A program made the position numbers and the translations under genes. Positions 50,450 to 61,381 of a stretch of 64,000 bases of DNA are shown here, one piece after another. The stretch comes from Sclerotinia nivalis. Taxonomy: Eukaryota; Ascomycota; Leotiomycetes; Helotiales; Sclerotiniaceae. The notes under the pieces were generated by a model. The model saw only the letters and a list, made by a program, of their open reading frames with translations. It was not told the DNA's origin and searched no databases. Location of the stretch: assembly GCA_029531795.1 (NCBI GenBank), contig JAPEIS010000014.1:868001-932000 (forward strand), in the 5' to 3' direction. The first letter of the stretch is position 1. Every line of letters starts with the position of its first letter.

Positions 50450-50837
50450 TAAAGTAAACAAATGAGTATTCTCTTTATACTCTTATTATATACCCCGGGT
50501 TTATTGTCAGATATCAGATACCAGATACCAGATGCCATTCGTATTCGCATTCGCATTCGCATTCTCAATTAACTCATACACGCCAGATATCTAAAATCCA
50601 TCTATCTATCCTAACTTCTCAACCGCAATGCGCTTAGGAAGCACACTTAAACACCATGTATGAATACACACATACGATATAATAAAGTAAAGACATGCTC
50701 CTAGACCCCATCTCGCCTGCTAATGCTTAATTTTCCCTCACATCCTGCCTAACCTAGCCCAAACGCCATGCCAATTTTCACGCAAGCCAGTGAAATACAA
50801 ATCTGATTCTTCAATCATAAAATAAGAATTCTGCTAC
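50450..50837. other. Convergent intergenic region
   Basis: 388 bp between the CCE1 and CEX1 stop codons. Short tandem repeats only, including CAGATAC and CATTCG units near 50515-50560. Confidence 0.6.
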
Positions 50838-53487
50838 CTACCAACCATCACCCCAATCAGCATCCTCATCTGTAGCTTTAGGCGCTGTATCAATTTTCTT
50901 AGCCACAGGTTTTGCCGCTGTAGCTGGTGCCTTTTTCGTTCCTAAAGAACTAGTCGTATTGGTTCTTCCTGAAGAAATAGGACTCCCATTACTTTTCGGT
51001 GCTGGTTTCGCCAAGCCCTTAGGTAATGATTTTTGAGCTGGTTTCTTTTGTTGAGCTGCTAGCCAGCCTGCGAAATCTGGTTCACCGTTATCGTCAAAGG
51101 GGTTTGCGACAGTAGATTGCTTTGCAGTAGTCTTGGGAGCAGATTCACTGGGTGCGTCAAAGAAGGATTCTTCTTCCATGTCTCCCCATGCTTCCATATC
51201 ATCTTCTCCTGCGTTCGCATCTTCGAAATAAGATTGACCAGCAGATGAGGTATTCGTTGAAGCGACAGCTGGTGAAGTCACTGCTTGGCGATGTAATGCT
51301 GATGCAGATTGAGTTGAAGGGCGAGGTTCATTTTCTTGTCGTGCTGAGCTAGGATGTGCATCTGGAGTCACAACAGCACTTGATGGTTGAATTTCGCCAG
51401 TAGCTGCAGCTATTTTATTGGTAAATGAAGAAATAGCCCAGCCTGTCCATGATGAACCTGCATCACTAGGTTGTGGCGTACTCATTCGAGGCGTAGATGA
51501 GGAGGCAGCTTCGCCTGTGGTAGGCGGTGGTAAAGCAGTATCAGGCATTGAGGCAGCGGACTTGCGAATGCGTTGCAGATAAACATCCATTGTTTTGTTT
51601 GTCTGATCTCGAATGAGCTTTTCCTTGTCGATTAGACAAGGACATAACGCCGGTAATATTCGATTAGCGCAGTCATCATCGTTGAATGAGTCGGCTGTAA
51701 CAGATAATGCTAGCAAAGCGGCATTTCTAGCATGAACGAACGGATCACGAAGTGAACGTGTGAAAGCAGCTATCAACACCTTCGACCTCGTGCTAACCCC
51801 TAGATTCTTGGCTATCTTTCCTAGACAGATCGTCGTGTTCGTTCGAATACCAGGTTGCTCATCATTAGAAGTTTTGGCTAAATATTTCAATAGTTCCCCA
51901 TTGATAGTTCGGTCTGACAGTTTTCCAATAATTGTCAAGACTGCTTTAACTGTTTGTTCTCGTACTACTGGAGCAAGATCCGTAAAACCAGTGACCTACT
52001 ACAATCAGCATATGTCTAAAATTAAAGCTCAACCATGCTTACCATCTGGGGAAATATTTTATCATTCACCACTTTTTGTGGTAGTCGATCAATCATAAGA
52101 GGAAGGTTGTCCAAAAGACACACTCGAATAGCTCTGTCAGGGCTACTAAACAGTCGCACCACAACAGGTGTAACCTTTGCTTCAAAATCATCATCCGTGA
52201 GCTTCGTGCTAATTTTCATAACAACAGTAAAGACTTTTGGTCCACCACCTCCAAATTCAACAGATTTTAGTAACTCGGGTAAAATCTTCATCTTGAAGTA
52301 ATCTTCTGGAAAGTCATTTGATAACTCATCAAGATCACTCCATAGGTTAGCTTATATATTGTAGGTTGTGATAGGGAAATTACCTCAGGAACTCTTCCCG
52401 TTCAGTCTCCGTTTTCATCCCAAGATTATCTACCCCTTCAGTAAGCTTGATTAGAGGAGTCTCGAAGAACCCTCCACTTCGACGACCTTGCTCAAGGAAA
52501 TGGCCAACACTAAGCCGAGCTTTAGGATTACTATTAACCAAACGTCGATAACTTGATTGCATGGTAGGAGGTATATTCTTCGTTTGTCCGGCTTGCTCGC
52601 CTCCCGTGAAGTCTCCATTGAAGACTTCAAAAATCAACGTTCCGTAATTATAAGAATCAGTCGCGTAGATAGGGTGTTTCTTGATGGAATCCCAGCCAGA
52701 ATTTGCCAATTCTGGAGGAGTATATCGTCCGGAATCTGGTACAAGACTGCCAAAGTTCTGGAAGATTTAGCTTTGGTTTTTGCATACTGGGAACAATTAT
52801 TGCTCACGTAAATGATCGCTTCAGTATCATTCATATTGCTTAATACTTCAAAGCCTCCAACTCTCCATTCTCCGCTTTCACTTGTATAAATCGATCCCAC
52901 TCGTAGCATCCCATGGACGGATGAGGCTTCATCATTAATAAATTTGATTGTTTGCTATGCAATTCATTAGACTTGGTATCTCGAAAATAATGTTCGCCAA
53001 CTTACTGCTATGCTAAATAATCCCCATTTCAGAGTCTCCGGGCTCATGCTCTTTCTCTTGATATGCCATCTTAAAGGAACCACTCTCTCAGTAGCAATAT
53101 AAATATATGTATCCGTCTAACCCAATACCACAGGTCAGAAATTTCACACATAATTCGGGCTTTAGTAATTCATACCTCAACTGTATCTAGCACTTTGATT
53201 ACCCTAGGATGTCGTAATGTTCGAAGCTTCTTAACAGCATTTTTGGCTAAAGGTAATCGAGATTTATTCGCGGGAACATCGAAGGAGAATATACTACAGT
53301 TAGACCCGTCTTCCTATAATATCATTAGTTACCTATTCTTTACCAAAATCATCTCTTCGCCTACTCTTTTGGTGCCATTGTATAACTTCCATATGGACTG
53401 TTCTATATCAATTTGATCCCCGAATGTATAGGGAAATGGAGGACCCTTCGATATCGCAGAAGCGACTGCAGACTTTAAAAAATCCAT
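50838..53487 (-). CDS. CEX1: Cex1/SCYL1-type pseudokinase with HEAT repeats
   Basis: Seven exons: 53487-53365, 53313-53176, 53116-53006, 52954-52808, 52757-52384, 52337-52043 and 51995-50838. All introns are GT-AG of 46-59 nt and all phases agree; 781 residues. The N-terminal kinase-like domain opens MDFLKSAVASAISKGPPFPY and keeps the fold but lacks catalytic motifs: HGMLRVGSIY replaces the HRD loop and GGFEVLSN replaces DFG. HEAT-type repeats follow (LFSSPDRAIRVCLLDNLPLM, PFVHARNAALLAL). A long disordered Ser/Pro/Ala tail ends in DEDADWGDGW. In yeast Cex1 takes part in tRNA export, and SCYL1 homologues bind COPI coats. The acidic Trp-containing C-terminus would suit a coat-binding motif, which is inference. 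Confidence 0.95.
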
Positions 53488-53957
53488 GAATACCCAGCAA
53501 TGAAATGAATGGTAAGAATACAATACTTTCGTAGTGTTTACTTATATTTGTGACGGAAGTAGACAGCTTTGCCTACCAATTCAATGATTGACCCTCACCA
53601 TACCTAGTCTAGCTATGCTAAGGCGGTGTGAATTGGCATAATCAGCGGCCGCAAAAGCCTTTTGCCGTGCTTTAACTCCCTTAGTGGGGTTGCGAGTTTC
53701 TTTCCTTGATATTAATCTTATTATGTAAAGTTTCTATTTAGAGATGTACGAAATATATGGCAAGAGGACAATTCGCTGCATTGTCATGCTATATCCTCCA
53801 AAGGCTGCCATGTTTGAATTGTTAAGCCTACTGCACAAATGTTATATGCTCGAGAACATTTCTACCTGGCCTAAGTGCTTGGTGTTTTGAATAAGGGGGA
53901 GGAGCAATAGAGAGGCACGGGAGATGCAATCAGATGTTTTCCCTTTCATCCCCCTTA
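53488..53957. other. Intergenic region between CEX1 and the nucleotidyltransferase-like gene
   Basis: 470 bp, nothing supported. It holds the CEX1 promoter and the 3' end of the gene to its right. Confidence 0.5.
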
Positions 53958-56137
53958 TTACTTTATTACTCGCACTCTTCTGCACCAATATCTCAATCTT
54001 ACCCTCGATCTCCTCATCCACTGTCTAACAGTGTGTCTTAATCCTTGCTGTTTACTTTTCTCCTCATTGTCCTCTTCGATTTCTTGCTGGCTCATCTCTT
54101 CGCTTTCCTCCTGATTCACCTGTTCACTTTCTTCTGTACCTGCATTGGTCGATTCCCATTCGTCTCCACTATCATCTGTATTATATTCTGAGCTTATGTA
54201 ATAAGCCATTTCGGTCCTATATATGATACCATAAGCCTTGAAGCAAGATGTACAAGAGATAAAACAAGACACAAACTCACCAGTCATCTGCGGTCAAAGG
54301 ATAAAAGCTCCCGATCATTTGTCGCCCAGGGTTTTCCTTGATGAATTTGATAGTTTTGCTCAGTTCTCTGTCGTTCCATTGTGGTTTCTTTGACCTTTTT
54401 CTGTGGAGTACTTCGTCCAAGGTACCAAACATAAATGGCTCGGTGGCATGTCTTTTCACATACTCGCAAACGCTAAATACGCGCATCATGTTAGGACCCC
54501 ATAATACAAGACGGAAATCAATGAATGAGGCAAAAACATATGTTATACACACCGGTCAGCCGTGAATAGTGCGGAATATGGGGTCTCGATGTTAGTGTAG
54601 CCACTCAGATCGTAACTCCCTCCCGTCATTATTGCTGGATCCCGCACCTCATCAACTTTCTTTAGAGTTCTTTGTATATAATATGGACGAGAGTGGCCCC
54701 GCTTGAGAAGCATTTCGAACATCACAAGTCGAGCAAGGCCCGTTATTCTCTTTGGATTAAGCTCATAAGAATTGGCCATTTCTCCGAAACGCCGCTCCGC
54801 AATATCAAATTTTCGCCGGTCTAGTGAGTCCCAAAACACCTCGAAGTTGTGCTTGCGATATTTGAACAGGCGGTTTTCGTATGCTTCAAAATAATGCCCC
54901 TGAGTCAGTATCAAAAAAAAAACCCCCTGATTGCATGTTCGGGAAATCAGGAATCATGATGAATCACTGACGTACAAGGACTTCTACGCGTGAGATCAAT
55001 GGTGTTGGTGCGTGTTGAAATAGCCGCGATACCTCGTGGGCTAGAGTATACCTGTTGACCATCGAACGCAACACATGCGCAGTCGATATCAAAGCCAGTT
55101 ATAAGCTCAGTGATCGATTGGTATAATCGTAAGATAACCTGTTCAGTCGCGCAACGACGATTCTTATCAGCTCTAAATGCGCCCAAGCATTTAGAAATCT
55201 TTATTCAAGAGCTTACCTGGACGTGCCGGTACGGCCATTTTGGAGAAACAAAGGTAATAGCGTTCTTGGTACGTAGCGATATCCCCATGCCCGGTAATAG
55301 GCGCTGGTTCTTGCGTAATGTGGCTTCTATCTCACGAATCCGTCTAATTGCCGTTTGTTCGTCTAGTCCATACATGAAGATATCAATGTCGCTAGCGTTT
55401 GCAATTGTCCTGAAGTGTTTCGAGATTGAGCAGAGACATAGCCATTGAGGATCGTAGTCACCTACTGAAAATAGTGTTCAAGTGACTTTTCGACTGCAGC
55501 ACTAAGCGTTGATGGTACGTTCCTGCGTGGGGAGAGCAAAGGCAGCAGTGCTGCTGATCCAGCCACCACAATGTTGGACCAATCTTTCGTGTTTTCTTTT
55601 AGTATAAACTTACTTTTATGATGTGAAAAATGGGAATGTCATAGATGTCAAACTCACCTATGTCTTTGAGCACTCCTATGATTATATAAATCTATATTAG
55701 TGGGAGAAAATAAAAACCAGATCAGAAAACTGACCATGCGTGAAGGCTTCGAAGTTTTCATGAAACCTTGCGATGGATCCCGCAATAGCTAGATCACCCT
55801 CTAGTTCTTGCTCGCACTTTCCCAAGGGCATAATATACTTATCATTAATTGCCGCCTGGTGATCGATGGTCCGGATTTTAAACGAGCTCTCATGGCCATC
55901 GTAGATTGAGACTAGACCCACAAGACTATCTAGTCCGGTGTGCTGCTTGGCAAAGACTTTTCGAAGCCAGGTCTCGTACGATAGATATGGGTGTAACAAC
56001 TCTCGGGTTGGCGTGTCTGGATGCTTCGATAGATGGACGAGAAACTGAGACGGAGCTGTTGGCGTAGTGAGCGTCTCGTTCAAGAGGTTGGTATCCCTGT
56101 TCACGAGAGGTGGTTCACGTGACCTTGACACTTCCAT
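53958..56137 (-). CDS. Nucleotidyltransferase-like fungal protein (family often attached to ankyrin repeats)
   Basis: Eight exons: 56137-55735, 55675-55658, 55595-55466, 55409-55217, 55138-54976, 54883-54553, 54472-54281 and 54216-53958. Every junction keeps phase, giving 562 residues; exon 2 is an 18-nt microexon. A GSAALLPLLSP loop is followed by ASDIDIFMYGLDEQTAI with Asp191 and Asp193, then FDIDCACVAFDGQQVY with Asp265/267, the three-acid layout of nucleotidyltransferase folds. Then come IDLTRRSPSYENRL, NFEVFWDSLDR and FIKENPGRQMIGSFYPLTAD, sequences I recognise from large fungal proteins usually annotated by their ankyrin repeats. Here no ankyrin repeats remain and the C-terminus is an acidic region ending in a strongly basic tail. 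Substrate unknown. Confidence 0.8.
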
Positions 56138-57061
56138 GAAGACGACGCTTGCTTATGTTATTATCCAGGTTCAGTGACCAAGTAAGCCAGCAGATCAATG
56201 AAATTTGATATGATTTCTTCCATGTTATATTTCTGTGCCTGTCCCGTGCTGGGCGGGCTGATTCTCAATGATGCTGAAGTGCCCCACTCCCGACTACGTA
56301 GACAATTTGTTGTCAGCCTAGGAACCAGTCACGGTTGGTGACGCTGATTTTCAGCCTCAAATAGCATTATGAAAGTTCTATCGTGTATCCATTCAGCCAT
56401 TGCCAGCTACTAGATACATCAATTGCAATGCCGTATTATCTGGATAGATTCGGCCAGAACTTGCCCAAGTCAGATTTTCGATCCTGCCTAAAATTCCAAT
56501 TCTATGATTTTTATTGGTAGTTTCAAATGAATGAGCAGCGGAATCCCCCAATCACCTTTGGCTGAATTTGTTAAGATAATGCAGCAGCAGTCAAAGCAAT
56601 AATTATGTTGTATCGGTACCGTACAAACAACAACTTCGCTCTACATTAAGCCCTTTTAAGAAAATGATCGCCCGTAGATTAGGATTCGGAGTTTTAAATT
56701 TCCGATATAATTGATGAATAATCTATGATCGATTGATATCGGAATTTCAGATAATTCGATATGAGATTGAAAAAGCATCGGAATTTGAAGATTCCGAACC
56801 CTAATCTACGAGCGATCATCTTCTTAAAAGGACTTAGTGTAAAGCGAAGTTGTTGAGTTTATACAACAATTTGGTTACAGCTTTATTAAGTATCTTCTGG
56901 AAGAAGATCGGCCTGTCAAATCGACATCGCCCTCGCTATTATGTATGTGTTGTAAGCTTTGTTGATGCGGGCCAAATTTCATGAAACCCCAAGCCTTAGC
57001 CATCTTGATATTCAGGATCCCTCTATTTTGACAAGGCTCTAAAAACTTTTGCCGGATAACA
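56138..57061. other. Divergent intergenic region with a MITE-like element
   Basis: 924 bp between the divergent starts of the nucleotidyltransferase-like gene and the HET-domain gene. Apart from the inverted-repeat element at 56628-56855 no feature is supported. Confidence 0.5.
56628..56855. mobile_element. MITE-like inverted-repeat element
   Basis: 228 bp with arms of about 68 bp. The arms start CAACAACTTCGCT and continue TACATTAAGCCCTTTTAAG against the other arm's TACACTAAGTCCTTTTAAG, then ATGATCGC, CGTAGATTAGG and TTCGGA. Mismatches are nearly all transitions. The internal 90 bp is AT-rich with no coding capacity. No clear target duplication is visible, so exact ends are uncertain. Confidence 0.65.
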
Positions 57062-59425
57062 ATGAAAGGGCCTATTTTTGACAAGTTAAAGATTTTGCTT
57101 GATGATGCGCTTAAATCCCCCGAGTCTCTATGCAATGTATGCGAAAAGCTTGAGCTAGGCAGATTTATCGTGAATGAGGTTAATGAGATTGCAATAGGTT
57201 CTATCGGCGATTACAATAGAATTCAAGATTGTTCATTCTGCGCCCTCATTTCGAAGGCCATTTCGCTGGCTTGGGGCATTAATGGATCTAGTGGTGGTGT
57301 CCACCATTCACCGCTCAACACAGCTCATCGATTATTCATGCAGAGTCGAAGCCCTCTCGTGCTTAAAGTGAATGGTCAAATGAAGTACCCTGCGCCACGG
57401 ATTCTGCTGGCAATTGACCAACAGCCCCCGAGCCATCAAGATAATCGGCCTACTCTAAGAGAAATTGATCGTTCCGAAAACCGGTTCATATTTGCCGAGA
57501 TTGAACAATTGCTCGATGACAGTGATGATTTTATCCGACGACGTGCTGTTCCGAAGTCGTTGAATACTCCCCTCTTGCAGAAATGGCTTTTCAATTGCGA
57601 AAATCACCAGCACTCAAAGGCCTTAATACAACGTCGGACCAAATCCCTACTGTTCAATAGGGAAACGCCATTTCGGCTAGTTGATGTGGTCCAGGAATGC
57701 CTGACCCTCCAAGTTGAATGGTGTAAATACATAGCACTGTCCTACACTTAGGGAAAATCTGCTACCATTTTGAACTCCAATAAGAAAAGCAAAGAAGCCC
57801 CGATTCTTGTCACAACTCAACGCAACGTGGCTGGCCTCCACCGCCCGCATGCTCTATCTTCAACTCAACGAGGAAAACCTCGGCATGGAATAGTTCCCCG
57901 CACAATTTGCGACGCAATGGAGCTAGCGCGAAGGCTCGGTATCCGATATCTTTGGGTGGATACGCTGTGCATAGTTCAGGATGACCAGCAAGAGAGATCA
58001 CGTCAGATCAGCTTGATGGGTAACATTTACAATAACTCTACGCTCACTATAGCTGCTGCTGCGGGGAAAAATCCGCATGCGGGACTATACGGGATAAGTC
58101 CCCGTGCTGGCCGCCCTATAGAAAAATACCGCATCAAGGACCCAGATGAAAGCATGTTCTTGACGCTTTCTCTTTGTCTGCCATCTCTATGCCAGGAAGT
58201 GCGAAAGAGCAAATGGTACACTCGCGGCTGGACATATCAAGAACAGTGTTTGTCACAGCGTTGTATATACTTCACAACCGACGAAATTTTTTTCCAATGC
58301 CCCGAAGTGCAGTGGAGGGAAGGGTACGACTATGGCGAACAACTAGTGCCATTCCAAGATCTTCGGATCCGGACCGGACCTCCCTGGTGGAGTAAGAGGC
58401 TCAGAAAAGACCCAGATCCTACCCCCTACCATTATCTATGGGATGTGACAATGAGGCAACAAGCCGAAAGCTACCAAAGGGCAGTTCGGGAATATACTCG
58501 CAGAAGTTTGACCTCTCCACACGACGTACTTCACGCCTTTGAAGGTATTTTTAATAGATTCAATAGACAAGAGAATGCCTCCGACCTGGACATTCGTCGT
58601 ACTCAGGGTATCCCAGTTCATCTTCTGCTTCAGGCCATACTGTGGTTTCCATCGAATTCATGTCAGAGGCGTTTGTGCAATGACAAACAAATTACAGGAG
58701 TTGTGGAGCAGTTCTCAACTTGGTCATGGTATGTGATTCTCAGCTAAACACATTCTACTCAGAGCTGACGATCAATTCATGACAGGGCGTCCTGGGACGG
58801 TCCCATCGAATTTATTTTTGCAGAGAGCCTTTGGCTGTCAAGAAGTATCTCTCACGCCCCGCGTAGAAATGTTCCTTTGCACATTTGTATTCCTTGGTGG
58901 CAGTTCGGCGACTCTATGCGTAAAGTCTGGACGAATTCTTCATGGAAAGCCGTAGGCGAGAACCATCACAAAAGCCCAGGGCATTTTCCTGATGACTTCC
59001 TGCATAGTCAACAGTATCTCAGCGATCACATTGGAGTCGATATAGTCCAGTTAGTCAACCATTCAATCACGCTGCACCAATCCATGCCTAGATGCGGCCA
59101 GCTTAGATTCGTCGCGCCATATTTTGGGAGTGGGAAATTTGTTCTCTCCGGCGCAGTAGATAAGTCGATCAGGGTCGTGACTCTATGTGGGGTCTACTGC
59201 GGCGAGTTTCAGTTTGATGGTCAGACTATCAAGCCTGTGGATGAATTAGTCTTGGTGTTGTGTACTAATACCTTGAACAAAATTCCCAAGAAAGTCGGTG
59301 TTTTTTTAGGTCTTGCCACGCACAATGGACTGTCAGTTCGAGCTGGGATTGGATTCGTCTACTTTGCACAAGACGCAAAAGTTACCAAGCCGCCAATTGA
59401 ATACAAGTTGTTTACTATACAGTGA
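57062..59425 (+). pseudogene. HET-domain protein gene with one nonsense codon
   Basis: The frame 57062-58728 continues after a 57-nt GT-AG intron (58729-58785) to 59425, equivalent to 769 codons. One TAG at 57749-57751 interrupts it. The HET signature is otherwise intact: WCKYIALSYT, then the TAG where YIALSY(x)WG proteins have Trp, then GKSATI. AMELARRLGIRYLWVDTLCI, NIYNNSTLTIAAAAG and RGWTYQEQCLSQR follow. The single change fits TGG to TAG. HET proteins mediate cell death after fusion of incompatible fungal individuals. The N-terminal 220 residues have a CNVC..LELG module and a CSFCALI motif, as in many HET proteins. An intron reading through the stop is not credible (29 nt). Stop-codon read-through, sequencing error or true inactivation are all possible. 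Confidence 0.85.
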
Positions 59426-60603
59426 TATCGTCACCTCAAGGAATAGGGAATAGAATAGATGATGTATTCACTGCAATATGTAATAGGAAACCGAATTCTC
59501 CGAAATCAAAATCATTTTTGTTACATTTTAGGGGAAATCCGAACCACAGTCAAATTTGTAGCATTCTTCAAGCTTCACAAATATATCGCTAGTCTATTAT
59601 TCTGGTATTCCTGCAAAACAGGGTCATTTCATTGTTGCATGATGAGAATCTGGGGCTTGTTATTCTTCTTTGGCGAACATTGACGATTTTCCATCTCACG
59701 TTATCAGGTTATAGTCCTTATTGCTCCAGTTATATAATATTTATTTTGCAAAACTTTAAAACATTGATATCTTTCCGTTTCATTATCCCATATTCACTCG
59801 GTTAGACCAAAATAGTCAAATCCGGGAAATTCGTAAACTTGAAGGAATCTGATAATGTCAGATGAGTATAATGTGGAATGAGAGAATTAAGACTGATGTT
59901 AGGCATAAGAGTGATATTGGATGAGAACGACTTTGAATGAGAGCTCTCAGATGAACTGAGTTGCAGGCAGGGCTGATATCAGATTGATAAAAGTAATATT
60001 AGATGAAAGATATATTAGACGAGAATCGTGTTAGACAAAAATGAGATTAGACGAAAATGAGATTAGATAATAGATATATTACTCTAGGTTGATTATTTGA
60101 GTCTGTGTTATCACGGATAGGCCAGGAAAAGGGATGTTCCTCATCCAATTGAAGTTGTCACAGCTGAGTCAGAGCGTTCTATAACTACTAATATTACGCT
60201 GTTGCTAGTTGGGGTATATAGTGTAATTGTAATTATATTACTACCTCTCCGAGCTGGCCTGGTACTACCCCGCGATCCTCCCTAGTTAAAGCCCAAATTG
60301 TTCTTTCTAAATTGATATTGTAACTGGCTATTCCTGTAAGCACCGGATATGGTTCGCTCGGTAAGGACATGCTCGTAGTTGTGCCAAACAAGCTGGGGTC
60401 GATGCAACGGGTTACTGCAGCTGCCCTTATCCCTTACGAACCTTTAATCACATCATTCTACAAATTCATTCTTCCCCTCTCGAAATAGCTTCAAAAGTCT
60501 CCTTATAATATGCATGTCCATATTGACTTTGATATTATATTACATATTCATATTGGATTAACGAATATGTCATATTTCAATGATGTAGATCGTTCAAACC
60601 TAT

Positions 60604-60852
60604 CTAATCGCAGGCCAACAAGTCCCGCACTTAACCTCACACTTCACTCACTTTCTACCTCCCACCTTCAAAAAGATAGTAAAATCAATCGTACTCTTTA
60701 ATTAGTCGTTATAGTTTTATAAAAATTATTTATAATTTAATAAAAACATTAAAGAGTACGATTAATTAAAAAACCCCACTATTTATTAAAGATAGGAGGG
60801 TAGTGGTGGGAGGTGGGTCAAGTGCGAGGGGCTAGTCTTAGTTTGCGATTAT
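60604..60852. repeat. Imperfect inverted repeat, MITE-like
   Basis: Arms of about 100 bp around an AT-rich 45-bp centre. The innermost 16 bp of each arm (AATCGTACTCTTTAAT at 60687-60702 and its complement at 60748-60763) pair perfectly. Outer parts share ACCTCCCACC, CGCACTT and AATCGCA with numerous changes. Confidence 0.55.
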
Positions 60853-61298
60853 AAGGTCTAAAAGAACCTTATTCTAGTGTAATAGTATATGTCGGCTTTC
60901 ATACGTGAGAATTTTCATATCCTGGTTTTGGGCTTGTATTATATATTGTAAAAAAAGAAGTATCAGGAGTTCGGTGAAGTTGCATATAGCTGAGGAGAGA
61001 TCGAAGATAGAATTGATTGGCTATGATGTCACGAGCTGTTTATTTGTTGTTGTTTATTGTTATTATTATTGTTTGCGATGCTCCGTATTCGAACCGATAC
61101 CACAGCAACCAACTACTTTTCGGGACGAAAAGTCTAGGAAGGGAGGCCCAAAAAAAAGTATGCACAAAAAATTAAAAGATATCATAAATTAGAAAAGGAT
61201 TATATTTATTTCTATTTGTTGTTTTGAATATGATAACTAGTCACGTAACCATGGAGATGAGTGTGGCTAATGCATGTGGCTGCAAAGATATGATTCCA

Positions 61299-61304
61299 TA
61301 TAAA
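61299..61304 (+). promoter_or_regulatory. TATA-box candidate
   Basis: TATAAA, 78 bp upstream of the start codon at 61382. Position is plausible for a core promoter; no other support. Confidence 0.35.
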
Positions 61305-61381
61305 TGCACGGTTCATCCCTTCTATGTAAACAAACAACACAAGAGTCAGAAGAAAGCATCTCCAGTCTTTAGAGCACCAGC

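Larger units (their letters stand above)
59426..61381. other. Intergenic region, about 2 kb, with degenerate repeats
   Basis: No supported gene. Between 59850 and 60075 a purine-rich stretch repeats units such as GATTAGACGAAAATGA and GGATGAGA. An inverted-repeat element lies at 60604-60852. The right end is the promoter of the next gene. Confidence 0.5.

Noticed and set aside
57722..57751. Intron removing the HET stop codon
   Set aside because: The GT to AG distance is only about 29 nt, and splicing would delete the core YIALSY motif.
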